The translations under genes and the position numbers were made by a program. DNA of 64,000 bases, from positions 37,391,445 through 37,455,444 of the forward strand of contig CM018690.1 of assembly GCA_009363875.1 (NCBI GenBank), in the 5' to 3' direction. The notes under the pieces are model-generated. The model worked only from the letters and a program-made list of their open reading frames with translations, did no database searches and was not told the DNA's origin. Shown here piece after piece: positions 45,118 to 56,790 of this stretch. The stretch comes from Mikania micrantha (lineage: Eukaryota; Streptophyta; Magnoliopsida; Asterales; Asteraceae). Numbering within the stretch: position 1 is the stretch's first letter; the number at the start of each line of letters is the position of its first letter.

Positions 45118-45328
45118 ACACACTTAATGCATAAACGAGTTACCGAATCAAACCTGTTAAAAATAAAAATAAAAATAAAAATAAAAATTTGAAAAATAAA
45201 CTAAAATAATTAATAAAAACTAAGAGTCAAAAATCAAACTAGTGAAATAAAATAAAATAAAATAAAAATATTTTTACACTAAAAACTAAGCTAAATCACC
45301 AACTCTGATTTTTCTTGAAATCACCGTG
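45118..45328 (-). other. Element C leader
   Basis: Non-coding, with A-rich simple repeats: (AAAAAT)n at about 45155-45187 and (AAAAT)n at about 45245-45270. The hairpin module of the D and F leaders is not present. Confidence 0.7.
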
Positions 45329-45346
45329 TCCCCGGCAACGGCGCCA
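45329..45346 (-). promoter_or_regulatory. Primer binding site of element C (tRNA-Asp)
   Basis: The minus strand reads TGGCGCCGTTGCCGGGGA, 18 nt complementary to the 3' end of plant tRNA-Asp, the primer used by Athila-type elements. It lies six bases from the LTR start at 45353. Confidence 0.88.
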
Positions 45347-45352
45347 AAAACT

Positions 45353-47245
45353 TGATGTGCGTGAAACTATATATTTTTAATTATGGATTTTTCACACAGA
45401 TTTTAGTTTTAAAAATGGTTTTTACTAGAAACTAAATCACACACAATAGGCAAGTGTACCTATCGTATAATAATATAGCTCATGGTAAGAACCGGATATC
45501 AATCCGTGGACACGATATCTCCCAATACTAGACCTCGGTCAATGTTTAGCAAACACATGAAAAGTCGGGTTTGTGAATTTTTAAAATAATATTTAAAAGA
45601 GGGATTTTTAAATAATCTAAAGTCTAAGAAAATTGCCTAGATCATGAGTCCACTTAGTCTAGTGATGTGATTATTATGAATTGGTAAACTAAATGTTGAC
45701 TAGATTCCGGTCAAAGATATCTAATCATATAATCTTTTGGAAAATTAAAATGATAAACACATTCTAATCACCTAGGATTATTCTATGAAGCCTAATGTCA
45801 AGGTCTATGTCAAGATTTAATCAAGAATTAGTCATCCGTCAAGAATCTTAATTTTACAACTTAAGGAAAACTAATATGACTTATACACACTAATCACCCT
45901 AAGTTGCATAAATTCAACAAAGTCATAATTTCTTCCAACTTACAATTTATGAACACAATCATGCAAATGAGGTCATTTGGCCATAATTTCCTAACTCACG
46001 TGTTAATCATATTCAACAAATCATAATATCACCATGGTTTTTCCAAACTTTAGTGAAAGAAAGTATACTTGTGCAAGTTTTATAACATTCAAGAAACCAA
46101 TTATCATTCCTAATCTCATGGCATAATCTTAAAAACAAGTTGTAAGATTATAAACAAATGTTTGATCATGGTTTTCCAACATAGTATGACTAAACATTCA
46201 TCATTCTTGAATACTAATCAACCTACACAAATTTACAACATCATTGGAATACAATCATAACTTCATCTTGAATCTTGACATAAACCCATTTGACCAATTC
46301 ATAAATTCATCATCACATAAACAAAAGTTTCATCATAATCTAGACAATGGAGTGTTTAGCCCATAAGGCTTACAAGAACAATAACAAAGTAGCTAAAATT
46401 AACAAGAGACATGATTAAAATAACAAAATGCAAACCACTAGCAAGCAAGGATTGAAACAAGATGGTGTTAGATGCTCCTTGGATCTTCAAGACCTTCACA
46501 ATCTCCCTTAGATAGCTTCAAGAAATCTGAACAGAAGGTATTTTGGTTCCAGGAAGTCCAACCCCTTGAAATGAGGTGAAAAGCTGAATTTATAGAAATT
46601 CTAGAACTTGGCACGGTCGTGCACCATAGGTGCACGGTCATGCAAGGTGCTACAGTACTTCACTTTTGGTATGGGACGGGTGTCGAAGTTGCCATTTTCA
46701 GCTAAGTCTCGAAAATTGACTCGAGGTGTCAGGCACGGTCGTGCCAAAAGTCGCACGGTCGTGCGCAAGTCGTCATGGCCGGCACTACCTCCATTTGGCC
46801 CGGCACTGCCTTGCTTTGGCCCGGCACTGGCTAGCTTGCACGGTCGTGCATGGTTTAAGCACTGTCGTGCATAGGCCAGCACTGCCATGCATGGCCTAGC
46901 ACTACCTGGTTGCACGGTCGTGCAACATTGTGCACGGTCGTGCATAGGCCAGCACTTCCATGCATGGGCTAGCACTGCCTAGTTGCACGGTCGTGCAAAG
47001 TTGTGCACGGTCGTGCATGGGTCGGCACTGCCAGTGCAAGATTTGGCATGACAGTGCGCATCTGGGAATTTGCTCAGAAAATGCTGAAATTCCATTCAAA
47101 GCTTGATTTTCTTCCGAGCAAGACCGTTTATCCTACAAATTCACAAAAACAATAATTAGGACTATTTGTGAATGAATTTGCATGTTATTAACGTTAAAAC
47201 CGGGGGAATTTGAGTCGAATAATATGTATAAATTAAAGTATATCA
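45353..47245 (-). repeat. Element C 5' LTR
   Basis: 1893 bp, 21 bp longer than the 3' LTR because of one extra palindrome unit near 46615-46640. The palindrome block spans about 46612-47055. Confidence 0.93.
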
Positions 47246-47250
47246 CATAG

Positions 47251-48424
47251 CATTCATCATCTCTTTCAATGTACGGTTCTTTCGTTCCGCAATACCATTT
47301 TTTGTGGGGAATAAGGAGCTGTACACTCATGGATAATTCCATTTTGTGCACAAATATCGGCAAATGGTGAAACATATTCTCCGCCTCTATCACTCCTTAG
47401 AACTTTTATCTTTTTGTTGAGTTGATTCTCAACCTCAGTCTTATACAAGACTAACTTTTCAATTGCTTCATCCTTACTCTTAAGTAAGTAGACATAGCAA
47501 TATCGTGTACTATCATCAATAAATGTGATGAAATACTTATTTCCACCTATTATGGGAATCGATTTTAAATCACACACATCAGTGTGAATTATGTCAAGGG
47601 GTTCGGTTATTCTTTCAACCGACTTAAAAGATGATCTTGTTTGTTTTGCTTCAACACATGTTGTACATTTGTATTTTGAATCAATGGCAAACTTTGGAAT
47701 GCAATCTAATTTAATCAAACGACGCATCGAATTGAAATTAACATGACCTAAACAACCATGCCAAACATTAGATGACTCAATCAAATAAGCAGAAGTAGAA
47801 GCATTTTCATTCATGTTCTCAACCTTAGCTATTACATTGAGTTTAAACATTCCATTTTGGGCATAACCCTTACCAACAAACATTCCACGCTTAGTTAAAA
47901 CAAATTTATCAGATTCAAACACTAAATGAAAACCATGTTTGTTAAGCAACCATCCTGACATAAGGCTCTTGCGTATGTCAGGAACATAAAGCACGTTGCT
48001 CAAAGTGAGCTCTTTTCCCGAAGTCCACTTTAAGATCACACTACCTTCACCCTTGACATCGGCAGTTGCTGCATTCCCCATGTACAGTTTAGAGTCACCC
48101 ACCACCTCTTTAAACGTATTAAAGAGGGCCCGATCAGGACACACATGGCGGGTAGCGCCAGTGTCAACCCACCACCCCTTAGGGTCATTTGACACTAAGT
48201 TGATCTCCTCCATCATAGTAGTGATGTCAGAGACCATAGCAATAAGAGGCATATCATCCTCCATCATATGTGCTCGATCCTGTTTAGGAGCCTTGCACTT
48301 ATCAGCACGGTGACCATGTTCACCGCAATTGTAGCATTTCCTCTTAAATGGGAAAACCTGCTTCTTCACACCACCTTTTTTCGGCCCAAGGTCCACAACT
48401 TTGCCTTTGCCTTTGCCCTTGCCC
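47251..48424 (-). pseudogene. Element F gag C-terminus, protease and integrase N-terminus
   Basis: CCHC knuckle CYNCGEHGHRADKC, protease WWVDTGATRHVC, GAG-pre-integrase (VWHGCLGHVNFNSMRRL, CTTCVEAKQTRSSF), and the integrase core with IIHTDVCDLK, ITFIDDSTRYCYVYL and RSDRGGEYVSPF. Near 47310 a small indel shifts the frame (SPQK then MVL instead of the expected copia core end). The reading continues into 22692 once element C is removed. Confidence 0.88.
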
Positions 48425-49025
48425 TTGTATGTAACACCCCGACCGATGGCGGAAACGTCGGGATGCCATGAGGGATGTGTAGATTGTTCATAAGCTCGTG
48501 GGCATTTAATTTAAATCATCACATATCATTTAATCAACCAAATTAATTACACAAAAATCATGTTCATCATGAATTAGTTACATCAAATACAAAAGAGATT
48601 TAGCTATCTAACTAAATTCTAATCTTCAGAATTTCAGTTATTTAGCTAAGTCTAAGATCCTACGTGACGATGTCTCAAAAGAAGGTAGAGCTATCCTGCC
48701 CTACTTACTTGTCTTCATTCCCTGAAACATGTGAAAATCAAGTGTCAACTACGAAGTAGTTAGTGAGAAATCATAAGTTTTTATGTATTAAAAATGTTTA
48801 TAAAATGTTTATGGAAGTTTAAAAATAGATTTATGAAAATTATAATTTCCCCGAGAAAGTCCACATGTGCACCTGCAAAATAACCCAACTCTACCATGAT
48901 CCAACAAACACAACATCCAACCAGTCCAAGTAATCACATACACAATAATCACAATTAATTATCCACGTATATTCAACTAATCACATCAATTCAATAATCA
49001 TCAATCATCATATCAATATAAGTTA

Positions 49026-49290
49026 CCGCGGAGGACCTCAGTCAACTCAATCAACGACGGAATCATCGCGGAGGACCTCAGTCAACTCAATCAACGGCGG
49101 AATCATCGCGGAGGACCTCAGTCAACTCTACCAACGATGTTCCTATAAGTGTCAATACATGCACTGCGGAGGATCACAGTCAACTCAACCAACAGTGGAA
49201 TCACAGCGGAAGACCTTAGTCAACTCAATCAACGGCAATTCAATCATTGTAGAGGACCGAAGTCAACTCAATCAACAATGACTCACGGAT
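49026..49290. repeat. 40-bp tandem repeat in solo LTR G
   Basis: CGCGGAGGACCTCAGTCAAC plus about 20 bp (TCAATCAACGGCGGAATCAT-like) recurs six times; the first three copies are directly adjacent, later ones are degenerate. It lies about 600 bp from the left end, as does the unrelated repeat in the A LTR. Confidence 0.92.
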
Positions 49291-50089
49291 AAGTAATAAT
49301 CCATCTCAATCAATAATCAATAATAATCCATTAATATGAATATCATATTGATAATCCAGGTGTCACCCATGTGTTATCAAAATAATATTTAAATTGGTAT
49401 ACATGTTTCACCTCCGAGTTTAAAACAAAACAGTTTAAAAGGAGGTTATGAGAACTCACCTGAGTCCTTAGAATAGTGTTCGTGTATAATGTGCGCTAGC
49501 GTATGTAACTCAAAGACACTTCAACCACCTGTATTTATCGTGTGTTTTATATTCATAAGTATATGTGTTTCAGCTTCATCAAGTGTTCATAAATGTCTCC
49601 TTTTAACTCTTGAAGTGTTTTGTCAACTTAGTTAAGTTAGTCAAAATTAACTTGCAACACTCAAGACATTATTAATGATCATTATAAGAATATAATTTAT
49701 CTTGTTAGTATTAGTTACCTAATGATGATAATGAATTGTGAATTCATACGTTTACCCCTCCTAGATATGTATACTTAAAGATGTTACTCCTTATCATACA
49801 CATACCTATAACCACATATATGATTTCATTTAAACCACCACCATAGACTAAGTTAATATATATACTTTAAGTTTAATAAAAGTGCATGTAGAATATCCAT
49901 ATGATATGTTAACCTATTCAATAAAATTTCATATATGTGTAACTCCATATTTTAAAAGAAACTTATACTATAGAGAGAGAAAAAGGTGGTGGTTATCTTC
50001 ATGCATGCCTAATTACCCTCACTATCCTTGTTCATAAGTTCACCCTAAAACCCTAGGCTTCAAGAATCGAATTTCAGTCACCCTAGGAC

Positions 50090-50625
50090 CAGCGAACCTT
50101 TAGGTTCGATGTCCATAGGGTTCGGCTAAGTAGTAATAGGTTCGGCCTAAAAAGAAAGAAGATGGTTCGGTGAGCATGTAGGGTTTGTGACACAAGGGTT
50201 CGGCTAAACTCCCTCGTAGGCGAACCTTATAGGTTCGTTACTGTCTAGGTTCGTTCATGATTAGGGTTTGCGGCCAAAGGTTTGTGAGGGCTTAAGGTTC
50301 GCACCCCACAGGTTCGCCCAACACACTGGGTTCGGCAGCCTCATGGTTCGTCTGAGTGATGGGGTTCGTCCAAGATCTTTTCCACGCTAAGGTTCGCCTA
50401 AGGACTAGGGTTCGCGTGGAAGAGGCTAGCGACCAGTAGGAGATTCGTGGCCGACATAAGGTTCGTCCCACTTCAATGAGGTTCGTGGCGCCCATGTACA
50501 TGGTTCGGCTCATATGTGGGGTTCTCCTGATGCAGCCTTGTTCCAGGTTCGCGATGAAACGAAGCTTCCTATCCAAGGCTCGGCTAATACACTAGGGTTC
50601 GGCTCCCATGTGGAGGTTCGCTGAC
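50090..50625. repeat. GGTTCG motif array in solo LTR G
   Basis: About 20 copies of (A/G/T)GGTTCG in 535 bp, with unrelated spacers, paralleling 19050-19530 in the A LTR. Confidence 0.85.
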
Positions 50626-52041
50626 CTGCACATGTTCCCACGACCCAACACCTATTCATCATCTCCATCACCATCCCTAGACTTGCAGGTTCTAACCATG
50701 GCTCCCCAACATCCCTACTAGTTTATTTTAATGTTTTTCAAAGGTTTGAGTCAGTCATAACATCAACATATAGTAAGGTTCGTGATTTACAATAAAACCG
50801 AAAATAAAAACTCAGATTTACCTCTATAGGTCGTCCCAAATTCCCGTTTCTTCGTGGGTTCTTGTTCCTCTCGATCGTGCGGTCGTTTAGAGCCAAGAAT
50901 CACTTGAATCCGATAAGAATTGAAGGAGATAGGCTAGAGAGAAGGTAGAGAGAGAGTGTGGACGTGAATGAGTGTTTTAGAGAGAGAGTGAGAGATGGAA
51001 AGTGAGGAAGAAGAAGCTATGCTTCTTCCTTATATCGCGTTCCACCTCCACGTGCTCGGTCTCGTTTTTATCGCGTTAACACATATAATAAGTTCGGTTT
51101 GCTCGTTAAACATATTTAAAACGTAAAACATTTAATTGAATAAGTTTCGTTTTAATAAAATGGTTTTAAATAAAATCGTTTAAATAAAATATCTCCGTTC
51201 ATTTTCGTTAAATTAATCATTTAAATAAAATAATTCATCTGTTTTCGTTTTAGGTTGTAATTCCTAATAAACATTTTAAATTTTCATTTATTAATTTAAT
51301 ATTGTTTGATATTATTTTGTTATCTCGTCGAAACGCATTACTTGCGTACGTATTCGTAAAGATCGTCACCTTTGCGAATCGAATGCTCGTGTCGTATTTC
51401 GATTTGATTTACGATTTATGGAATATCGTTTCAGAATATTATTCTCAAAAATTATATTCGTGTGAATCGTCACCCACATGAATACATTATCGAGTTATTA
51501 TTTCTGAAATAATATTCGCGTTTAAGTTATATTCGTAACCTTACCATCGTGCAAAGATTCTCAATAATGCTTTCATTATTTAACTTACTTTAATATTGTA
51601 ATTCCCAATCCAAAACCCACTAAACCATATCACTGACACATCCGTGATAGACCGAAATATGCATATGTATAGGGCATATGTAGGGGTCAGTCGCAACTGC
51701 CCCAGCCACCGTCCCACCGCTATTTCGATAAACCATGACCATGTGTCCTTGACTATGTTTAGCAACCCAACAATAACCAACTCAAACTCCTTTCCATTTC
51801 CAAGCCAATAATCCACAAATTTGTGAACTCAGCTGCGATAAACTCTCTGGTTATGTTTAGTTGGATTACAACTAAACTTTCCTTGGTTTACGCGTATAAT
51901 AATATGTTCTCAATATGTATATCAATCATTAATAATAATATCATCCAATAATTCATCATTATTATAAATAATTTATCATGTCGGGTCGTAACAGTACAGT
52001 CGTACATATGTACGGACAACCCGAATTACAGTGATGTTACA

Positions 52042-52784
52042 TTGTAGTTGTCAATTTTCTTTTTGTGCCCACTGGAAGATTGACCATGCTCCACCATATT
52101 GGCTTTTGGAGCAAATTGTTGTTGTGTTATTTTCAAAGCCAACCTATTGTCTTCCTCAATTTGAAGACGTACCACAAGGTCCTCCACAGTCATTTCCTTT
52201 CGCTTATGTTTTAGGTAGTTCTTGAAATCCACCCAACTTGGAGGCAATTTCTCAATCATGGCTGCAACTTGAAATGTCTCACTAAGAGTCATTCCCTCAG
52301 AATGTATGTCGCTTAGTATAATTTGCAACTCTTGAACTTGGTTCAACACTGTTTTAGTATCAACCATTTTATAGTCCAAGAAACTGGCTACCACAAACTT
52401 CTTTGTGCCAGCATCCTCCGTTCTATACTTTTTGTCTAACGACTCCCATAATTCTTTGGCGGTTGTTATCTTGCTGTGAACATTATATAATGCATCCACT
52501 AAATCGTTCAACACATAGTTGTGACATAGATATTCCGAGTGTTTCCATGCTTCCAAAGCGCTTATGGATTAGACATCCCCATCAGTAATTGCAAGAAGGG
52601 ATTCAGTTAGGAACCTCGCAAGGTTCAAAGTGGTCAAGTAAAACAACATCTTTTGTTGCCACCTCTTAAAGTCCAAACCCGAAAACTTTTCAGGTCTTTC
52701 AGCAAGATTTGCCACAGTCTGGGCAGCTTGGGTACCAACTAATGGTCCCATAGGTGTTGAAGTTTGAGCAGGTACAGTTGTCAT
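52042..52784 (-). pseudogene. Element F gag N-terminal region with internal TAA
   Basis: ATG at 52782-52784. Copia gag motifs: RPEKFSGLDFKRWQQKMLFY, then after TAA at 52569-52571, in the same frame, ELWESLDKKYRTEDAGTKKF, VNQVQELQIILSDIHSEG-like text, LPPSWVDFKNYLKHKRKEMT and EDLVVRLQIEEDNR (UBN2-type). Interrupted at 52042 by solo LTR G. Confidence 0.88.
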
Positions 52785-53702
52785 TACTGAAACAAGAGTG
52801 GAAATGCAAACGAAGCAAGTCAGATTTTCAGAAATAAGGTTTACCCAAAACCAAATTTAAAAATTAAATTTTTAACTCAAACAAAGTTATTTGAGTTCAT
52901 GTGACGTTTGCATGACTTGTTTTGGCCTAATAGGTTAAGACACTCTCTCCAAGAATCCCTAGGAAAGCAAGACAGGTCCCTCGACTGATTGGGATATATG
53001 CGAATTACTTTCCTAGACAGGAAACTTAGATAACGATGTCCACCCTTCCAGTTACTACAAGTTCGTCACTTAGAACTTAAACTTTGATGAGCTTAAATTA
53101 TCATAATCTTGTGGTTTACAAAAAACCGTATGGTTTACACAAAACCAAAATCAAATTTTACCAAAATTTGATACTTATTTGAGGAATTCTGGTTTACATA
53201 AAACCGTCCCCAAAAACCGAATTATTATTATTATTTTTTAAAGCATCATACGTATTATGATATTCAGTTCTTATATGATAAACCTTTTTCTAACACGCTC
53301 GTTAGAAATAGACAATTATAACTATCGTTTATAAACTCGTAGTTCAAAAAAAAAAAACTGATTCGAATTTGTTCGTTAAATAAACGTTAACAAAATGGTT
53401 TATAAAACTTTTGGTTTACATAAAAACAAATTGAATTATATAAAACCAAACTTTGTTAACAATTATCAAATAAGAAAATAATCAGTTATGGTTTACAAAA
53501 AACCAAAACAAAATGTTTGGATTTTCCTATTAATAAAAAAAAACAATACTTGTTTACCAAAAAACAAAATTCAAAAACACATTTTAAATTTCTTGATAAA
53601 CAAACATTTGTACGAAACTAAAAGGTTTATATTTCTGTTTTGTAATCCGATAATTTTAAAAACACAAACTTATGAGCGGTGGTTTTTAAAATCTGTTTTA
53701 AG
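52785..53702 (-). other. Element F leader: hairpin module and GGTTTACA array
   Basis: About 920 nt between the probable LTR and gag. It contains the hairpin module at 52950-53053, and from about 53108 to 53560 repeated GGTTTACAnAAAACC-like short inverted repeats. No tRNA-iMet PBS is visible next to the LTR. Confidence 0.65.
52950..53053 (-). ncRNA. Leader hairpin module of element F (shared with gypsy element D)
   Basis: In RNA sense UCUAGGAAAGUAA pairs with UUGCUUUCCUAGG (arms 53005-53017 and 52958-52970), 13 pairs around a 34-nt loop. CUGGAAGGGUG lies upstream in the RNA at 53041-53051. Loop positions such as AAUCA and GGACCUGU are kept between F and D. It lies about 165-270 nt upstream of the gag ATG. 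Confidence 0.6.
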
Positions 53703-53704
53703 CT

Positions 53705-54486
53705 TGTAGGAACACCGTTCACAAAATAAACAAATACTTTTATTATTCAATTACTCGAATTACAATTCAGAAAAATACAGAATATAAAATAATTAAAGTA
53801 ATACAAAAAATATAAAAATGCTAAAATTGAAATTACAAGAAGAATTATAAAACAAGATGAAATGAATTGAAATGAGTTCGGTGGCTGAGGATTTCTGTTC
53901 AACAGAGGTCCCTTAAAACAGATTTCAGGCCACCCAGGTGAACCCGACTGTTTCCCAGGGTACAACAGCCGAAGCAGTGTGTACTGCCGGAGTTAACCGA
54001 AAACCCGAAACTTCACCTGAAACAAGAGTGTTTCACACGAGGAACCGATCGTTGTAGGTTGTTGAGAACTCAACAAAGTATATGATTGTGTTTGAAACCT
54101 TTGAAGCTTGTGTGTGTGTATATCAAGTGGTGTAGATATCTCAAAAATTAGCATCTTCAACAAAGACCAAATGCTTCTATTTATACTTGTAGTCTTGGCA
54201 TTTCAAAGGTTGCCATTATGCCCACTAACAAGCATATTCATGGCCAATTGCCCACTAACAAGCACCATATTCATGACAAATGAATTGGTAAATGAAAGGT
54301 TTATATTTTCTTTTTTTTTTTTTCTTTCTTTTCACACAAAACTCCAACATATATATCGCTTAGACACTTACATGGGAACATTAAAAGCAAACGGAGTGGC
54401 CAGGCCAATAGTAAAACGTTATGTTATGAAAGTATGCAAACACTACACAAATACTTCGAAGTGTCGAAGTGGTTAACAGTACAACA
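53705..54486 (-). repeat. Probable 5' LTR of element F
   Basis: Minus-strand features fit a copia LTR: a start TGTTGTACTG at 54486, TATA box TATAAATAG at about 54176-54185, A/T-rich polyadenylation region (AATAATAAAAG near 53740) and an end TTCCTACA at 53705. Boundaries rest on TG/CA ends and position upstream of gag only, because the partner LTR is outside the window. Confidence 0.55.
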
Positions 54487-55627
54487 CGTTGCCACGTCAA
54501 TCTAATACCCCTATTTCGAGAACCAAAAGAAAAAAAATAATGAATAGATGCATCAATTGTATATATCCTACGCTTACACCCTCGTTTTGTCCAGTAACAA
54601 ACTCAAAAGGAAAAAATAAACCGATAAATATATGTAATCATAGAACAAAAGAATTACAGATCAAGAAAACAAAAAAAAATGACTCACGTATTCTTGCATC
54701 AATTTAACACTCTCATTTCTTGAATCCAAAAAAAAAAAATTAACAGATTTGTTGCTAACTAATTTTAAAAAGAATAAAAAAAGTCAAGAGACAGACTCGA
54801 ACTTGAGAACGGAAAAACTGAAGGTTGGGCATACCAAACCGCTTCGTCAACCATGTGTTTTGCTTATCTCTCCTTTATCAATACATCTATCTAAATATAA
54901 ATCGTAAAAGAACGCAGCATAAAACACTTGTACCATTTGTTTTTTGAGTTGCTTGTTACTATTCATATTAGGTTTTTGTTATAAACTAAAATTATAAATA
55001 TATCAAAGCAAACTAATGTATAATACCCATCAAGCAATCAAAAACCCGAAATTAAAGATTGCAAATGAATCCCTAGAATATTAAAGATATTATGAAACCA
55101 TATATACCGATATTCCAAGAAAGAAGTTGTGCGTGAATATAGTTATGTAATTAAGCAACACAACTACAATCTACTTCACAACCCGCAAACAAAAGAAACC
55201 TATGATCAACAATCAATTTCAATAAAAATAGAAAATATCTATATATTTTTATTTCAATAATTGAAGTATTCATATCTTTCACAATTCGTTCTTATATCAC
55301 ATGAGTCTTTTCCTTGATCTATCACAAATCATTTTACTTTTCTATCATACGATTCATTCTCCCCACTTCGTTCGTCGCCTCACAAAATATGTTTGGTTTG
55401 CATTCGATCCACTTGTTGCCTCATTGGGTTGGTTGCTTTTATCCCTCACAAGTTGCTTTCGAATCATACGGTTTATTTTTCCTTCAATCCATTACTCACA
55501 AATCGATTATCTTCTTTCACATAAGTCGCATCACACAAACCTTAGATCAATCTCTCATTGATCCCAGACCATCTCACATGATCCAAATTCTATTTGCTCT
55601 ACGTAGTTATCAATAGAGTGTGTTCTT
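54487..55627. other. Intergenic, no recognised gene
   Basis: AT-rich with short homopolymer runs. Open frames are short and show no recognised domain. Confidence 0.5.
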
Positions 55628-55800
55628 TTATTTCAACAAACAACAACATGCATTATGCATACCCAGTAAAAATCTCACTTAGAGTAGGGTCTGGGGGAAA
55701 TGATAGAGACAAACCTTACCCCTATCCCAGTTGGGATAGAGAGGTTGCTCCGAAGGAGTCCCCGGCTAAAAGTCATCGTTTGAGGTTAATCACCCCAACG
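55628..55800 (-). mobile_element. 5'-truncated TS-SINE-like repeat
   Basis: The minus strand contains GGGATAGGGGTAAGGTTTGT, CCCAGACCCTACT, ACTGGGTATG and a GTTGTTGTTTGTTG tail, a combination I recall from plant TS-type SINEs with TTG tails. No tRNA-like head is visible, so it is 5' truncated or old. Confidence 0.42.
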
Positions 55801-56700
55801 CTTTTAACGATTATTTTCACTAAAAAAGTAAAATTACGTAAAAATTATTGCAATTTAACTTTTATTCCTTAAGGGCCCACACATAGCGCGTCCAAAAGAA
55901 GATTCAAATAGGAAACTTATATAAGTTCTTAAGAGTTTAGAATTCCCGTCGAGAATGCCCCGATATCTGAGATTAGAACGACCAGTACATGTCATTCGAT
56001 TCAGTTCTGAATAATCAGGAATCGTATCTTCTTTTTGATTTTTACCAGAAAAATACGAACTAAAAAATTTGTGTCTTGCTTGATTATTAGTTACTGAGGG
56101 GTTAGAAATATATCTTGCTTAAGTACTTAACAGAAAGAGAATAAGCGATAGCACGTCCAAAAGAAGATTGAAATAGGAAACTTATATAAGTTCTTAAGAG
56201 TTTAGGCAATTTAATTATACTAAAGATACATAAATTTTGCAAAATATGAGGCTTAGAAAAACCTGTTCGAAATTTGAAAAACAAATGATTCCAATTTATA
56301 CCCCTTTGTGTCGATCAAAATTCGTCCGGCAGCGTCAACAAAAAGCAAAATTGGCTTCAAAATTTCCGTCACCTAATCCTTAAAAATTTCGTCAATTACG
56401 TAAAAATGTAAAATATATGATGAAATCGTCAATTTGCTGCGGTGAAATCAAGTTCGTCAATATCAAATTAACAAAAAGAAACAATCCTCTGTTTCTTTTC
56501 TTGATCTTTCAACGTATTTTTTATGTCAATTGATCATTTAATCGATGTAAAGAAACGAGTGAAAACAAGAACAGTAAGAAAACTGTTCTGACACTTGTGT
56601 ATAGAAATTCTCAGGCGAAGAGCTTAGAAATTCCGATTGTGAAACGTGAAATTGACACTTGATTTCTGGATTGTTTGCATGAGTGTTGAATCAAAGAGAG
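55801..56700. other. Intergenic with a ~57-bp direct duplication
   Basis: CACGTCCAAAAGAAGATT through ACTTATATAAGTTCTTAAGA occurs at about 55889-55941 and again at about 56152-56206 with a few mismatches, 265 bp apart. Nothing else is recognised. Confidence 0.6.
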
Positions 56701-56701
56701 C

Positions 56702-56790
56702 CTAGGCTCTTATACCAATTCTTGTGCATCAAATTGAATGAAAAATTGCTATCCAGACATCTACTATTGTTGGGTTTATATAGCCCAATT
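56702..56790 (-). mobile_element. Possible remnant of a copia LTR/PBS junction
   Basis: The minus strand reads TTGGTATAAGAGCC (one mismatch to the tRNA-iMet PBS) about 60 bases downstream of CTATATAAACCC. No associated gag or pol is found, so it is a relic at best. Confidence 0.35.

Larger units (their letters stand above)
22698..47245 (-). mobile_element. Element C: Athila-like Ty3/gypsy retrotransposon, with D and H nested inside
   Basis: LTRs at 22698-24569 and 45353-47245 (TGATGTGCG to TATATCA) are flanked by CATAG at 22693-22697 and 47246-47250. The PBS matches tRNA-Asp, as in Athila. Order on the minus strand: 5' LTR, gag, protease, RT, RNase H, integrase, palindrome array, accessory ORF, 3' untranslated region, 3' LTR. 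Without D and H it is about 13 kb. Roughly 15 LTR differences plus a 21-bp indel indicate an older insertion than D or E. Confidence 0.93.
48430..52041 (-). mobile_element. Element G: 3.6-kb solo LTR of the element A family
   Basis: It starts TGTAACACCCCGACC and ends GATGTTACA, with a perfect TTGTA duplication at 48425-48429 and 52042-52046, inserted in element F gag. It contains a 40-bp tandem repeat (49026-49290) and a GGTTCG array (50090-50625). No retroviral ORF is present, so this is a solo LTR left by LTR-LTR recombination. Confidence 0.93.
20746..54486 (-). mobile_element. Element F: Ty1/copia (Tnt1/Tork-like) retrotransposon split by A, C and G
   Basis: Coding parts on the minus strand join seamlessly once later insertions are removed: gag at 52042-52784, the rest of gag, protease and integrase start at 47251-48424, integrase end, RT and RNase H at 20746-22692. 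The joins are marked by TSDs TTGTA (solo LTR G) and CATAG (element C). The probable 5' LTR is at 53705-54486; the 3' end and 3' LTR are left of the window beyond element A. Confidence 0.85.

Noticed and set aside
49026..49290. Second CRISPR-like or satellite array
   Set aside because: It is a head-to-tail 40-bp tandem repeat inside a solo LTR with no unique spacers.
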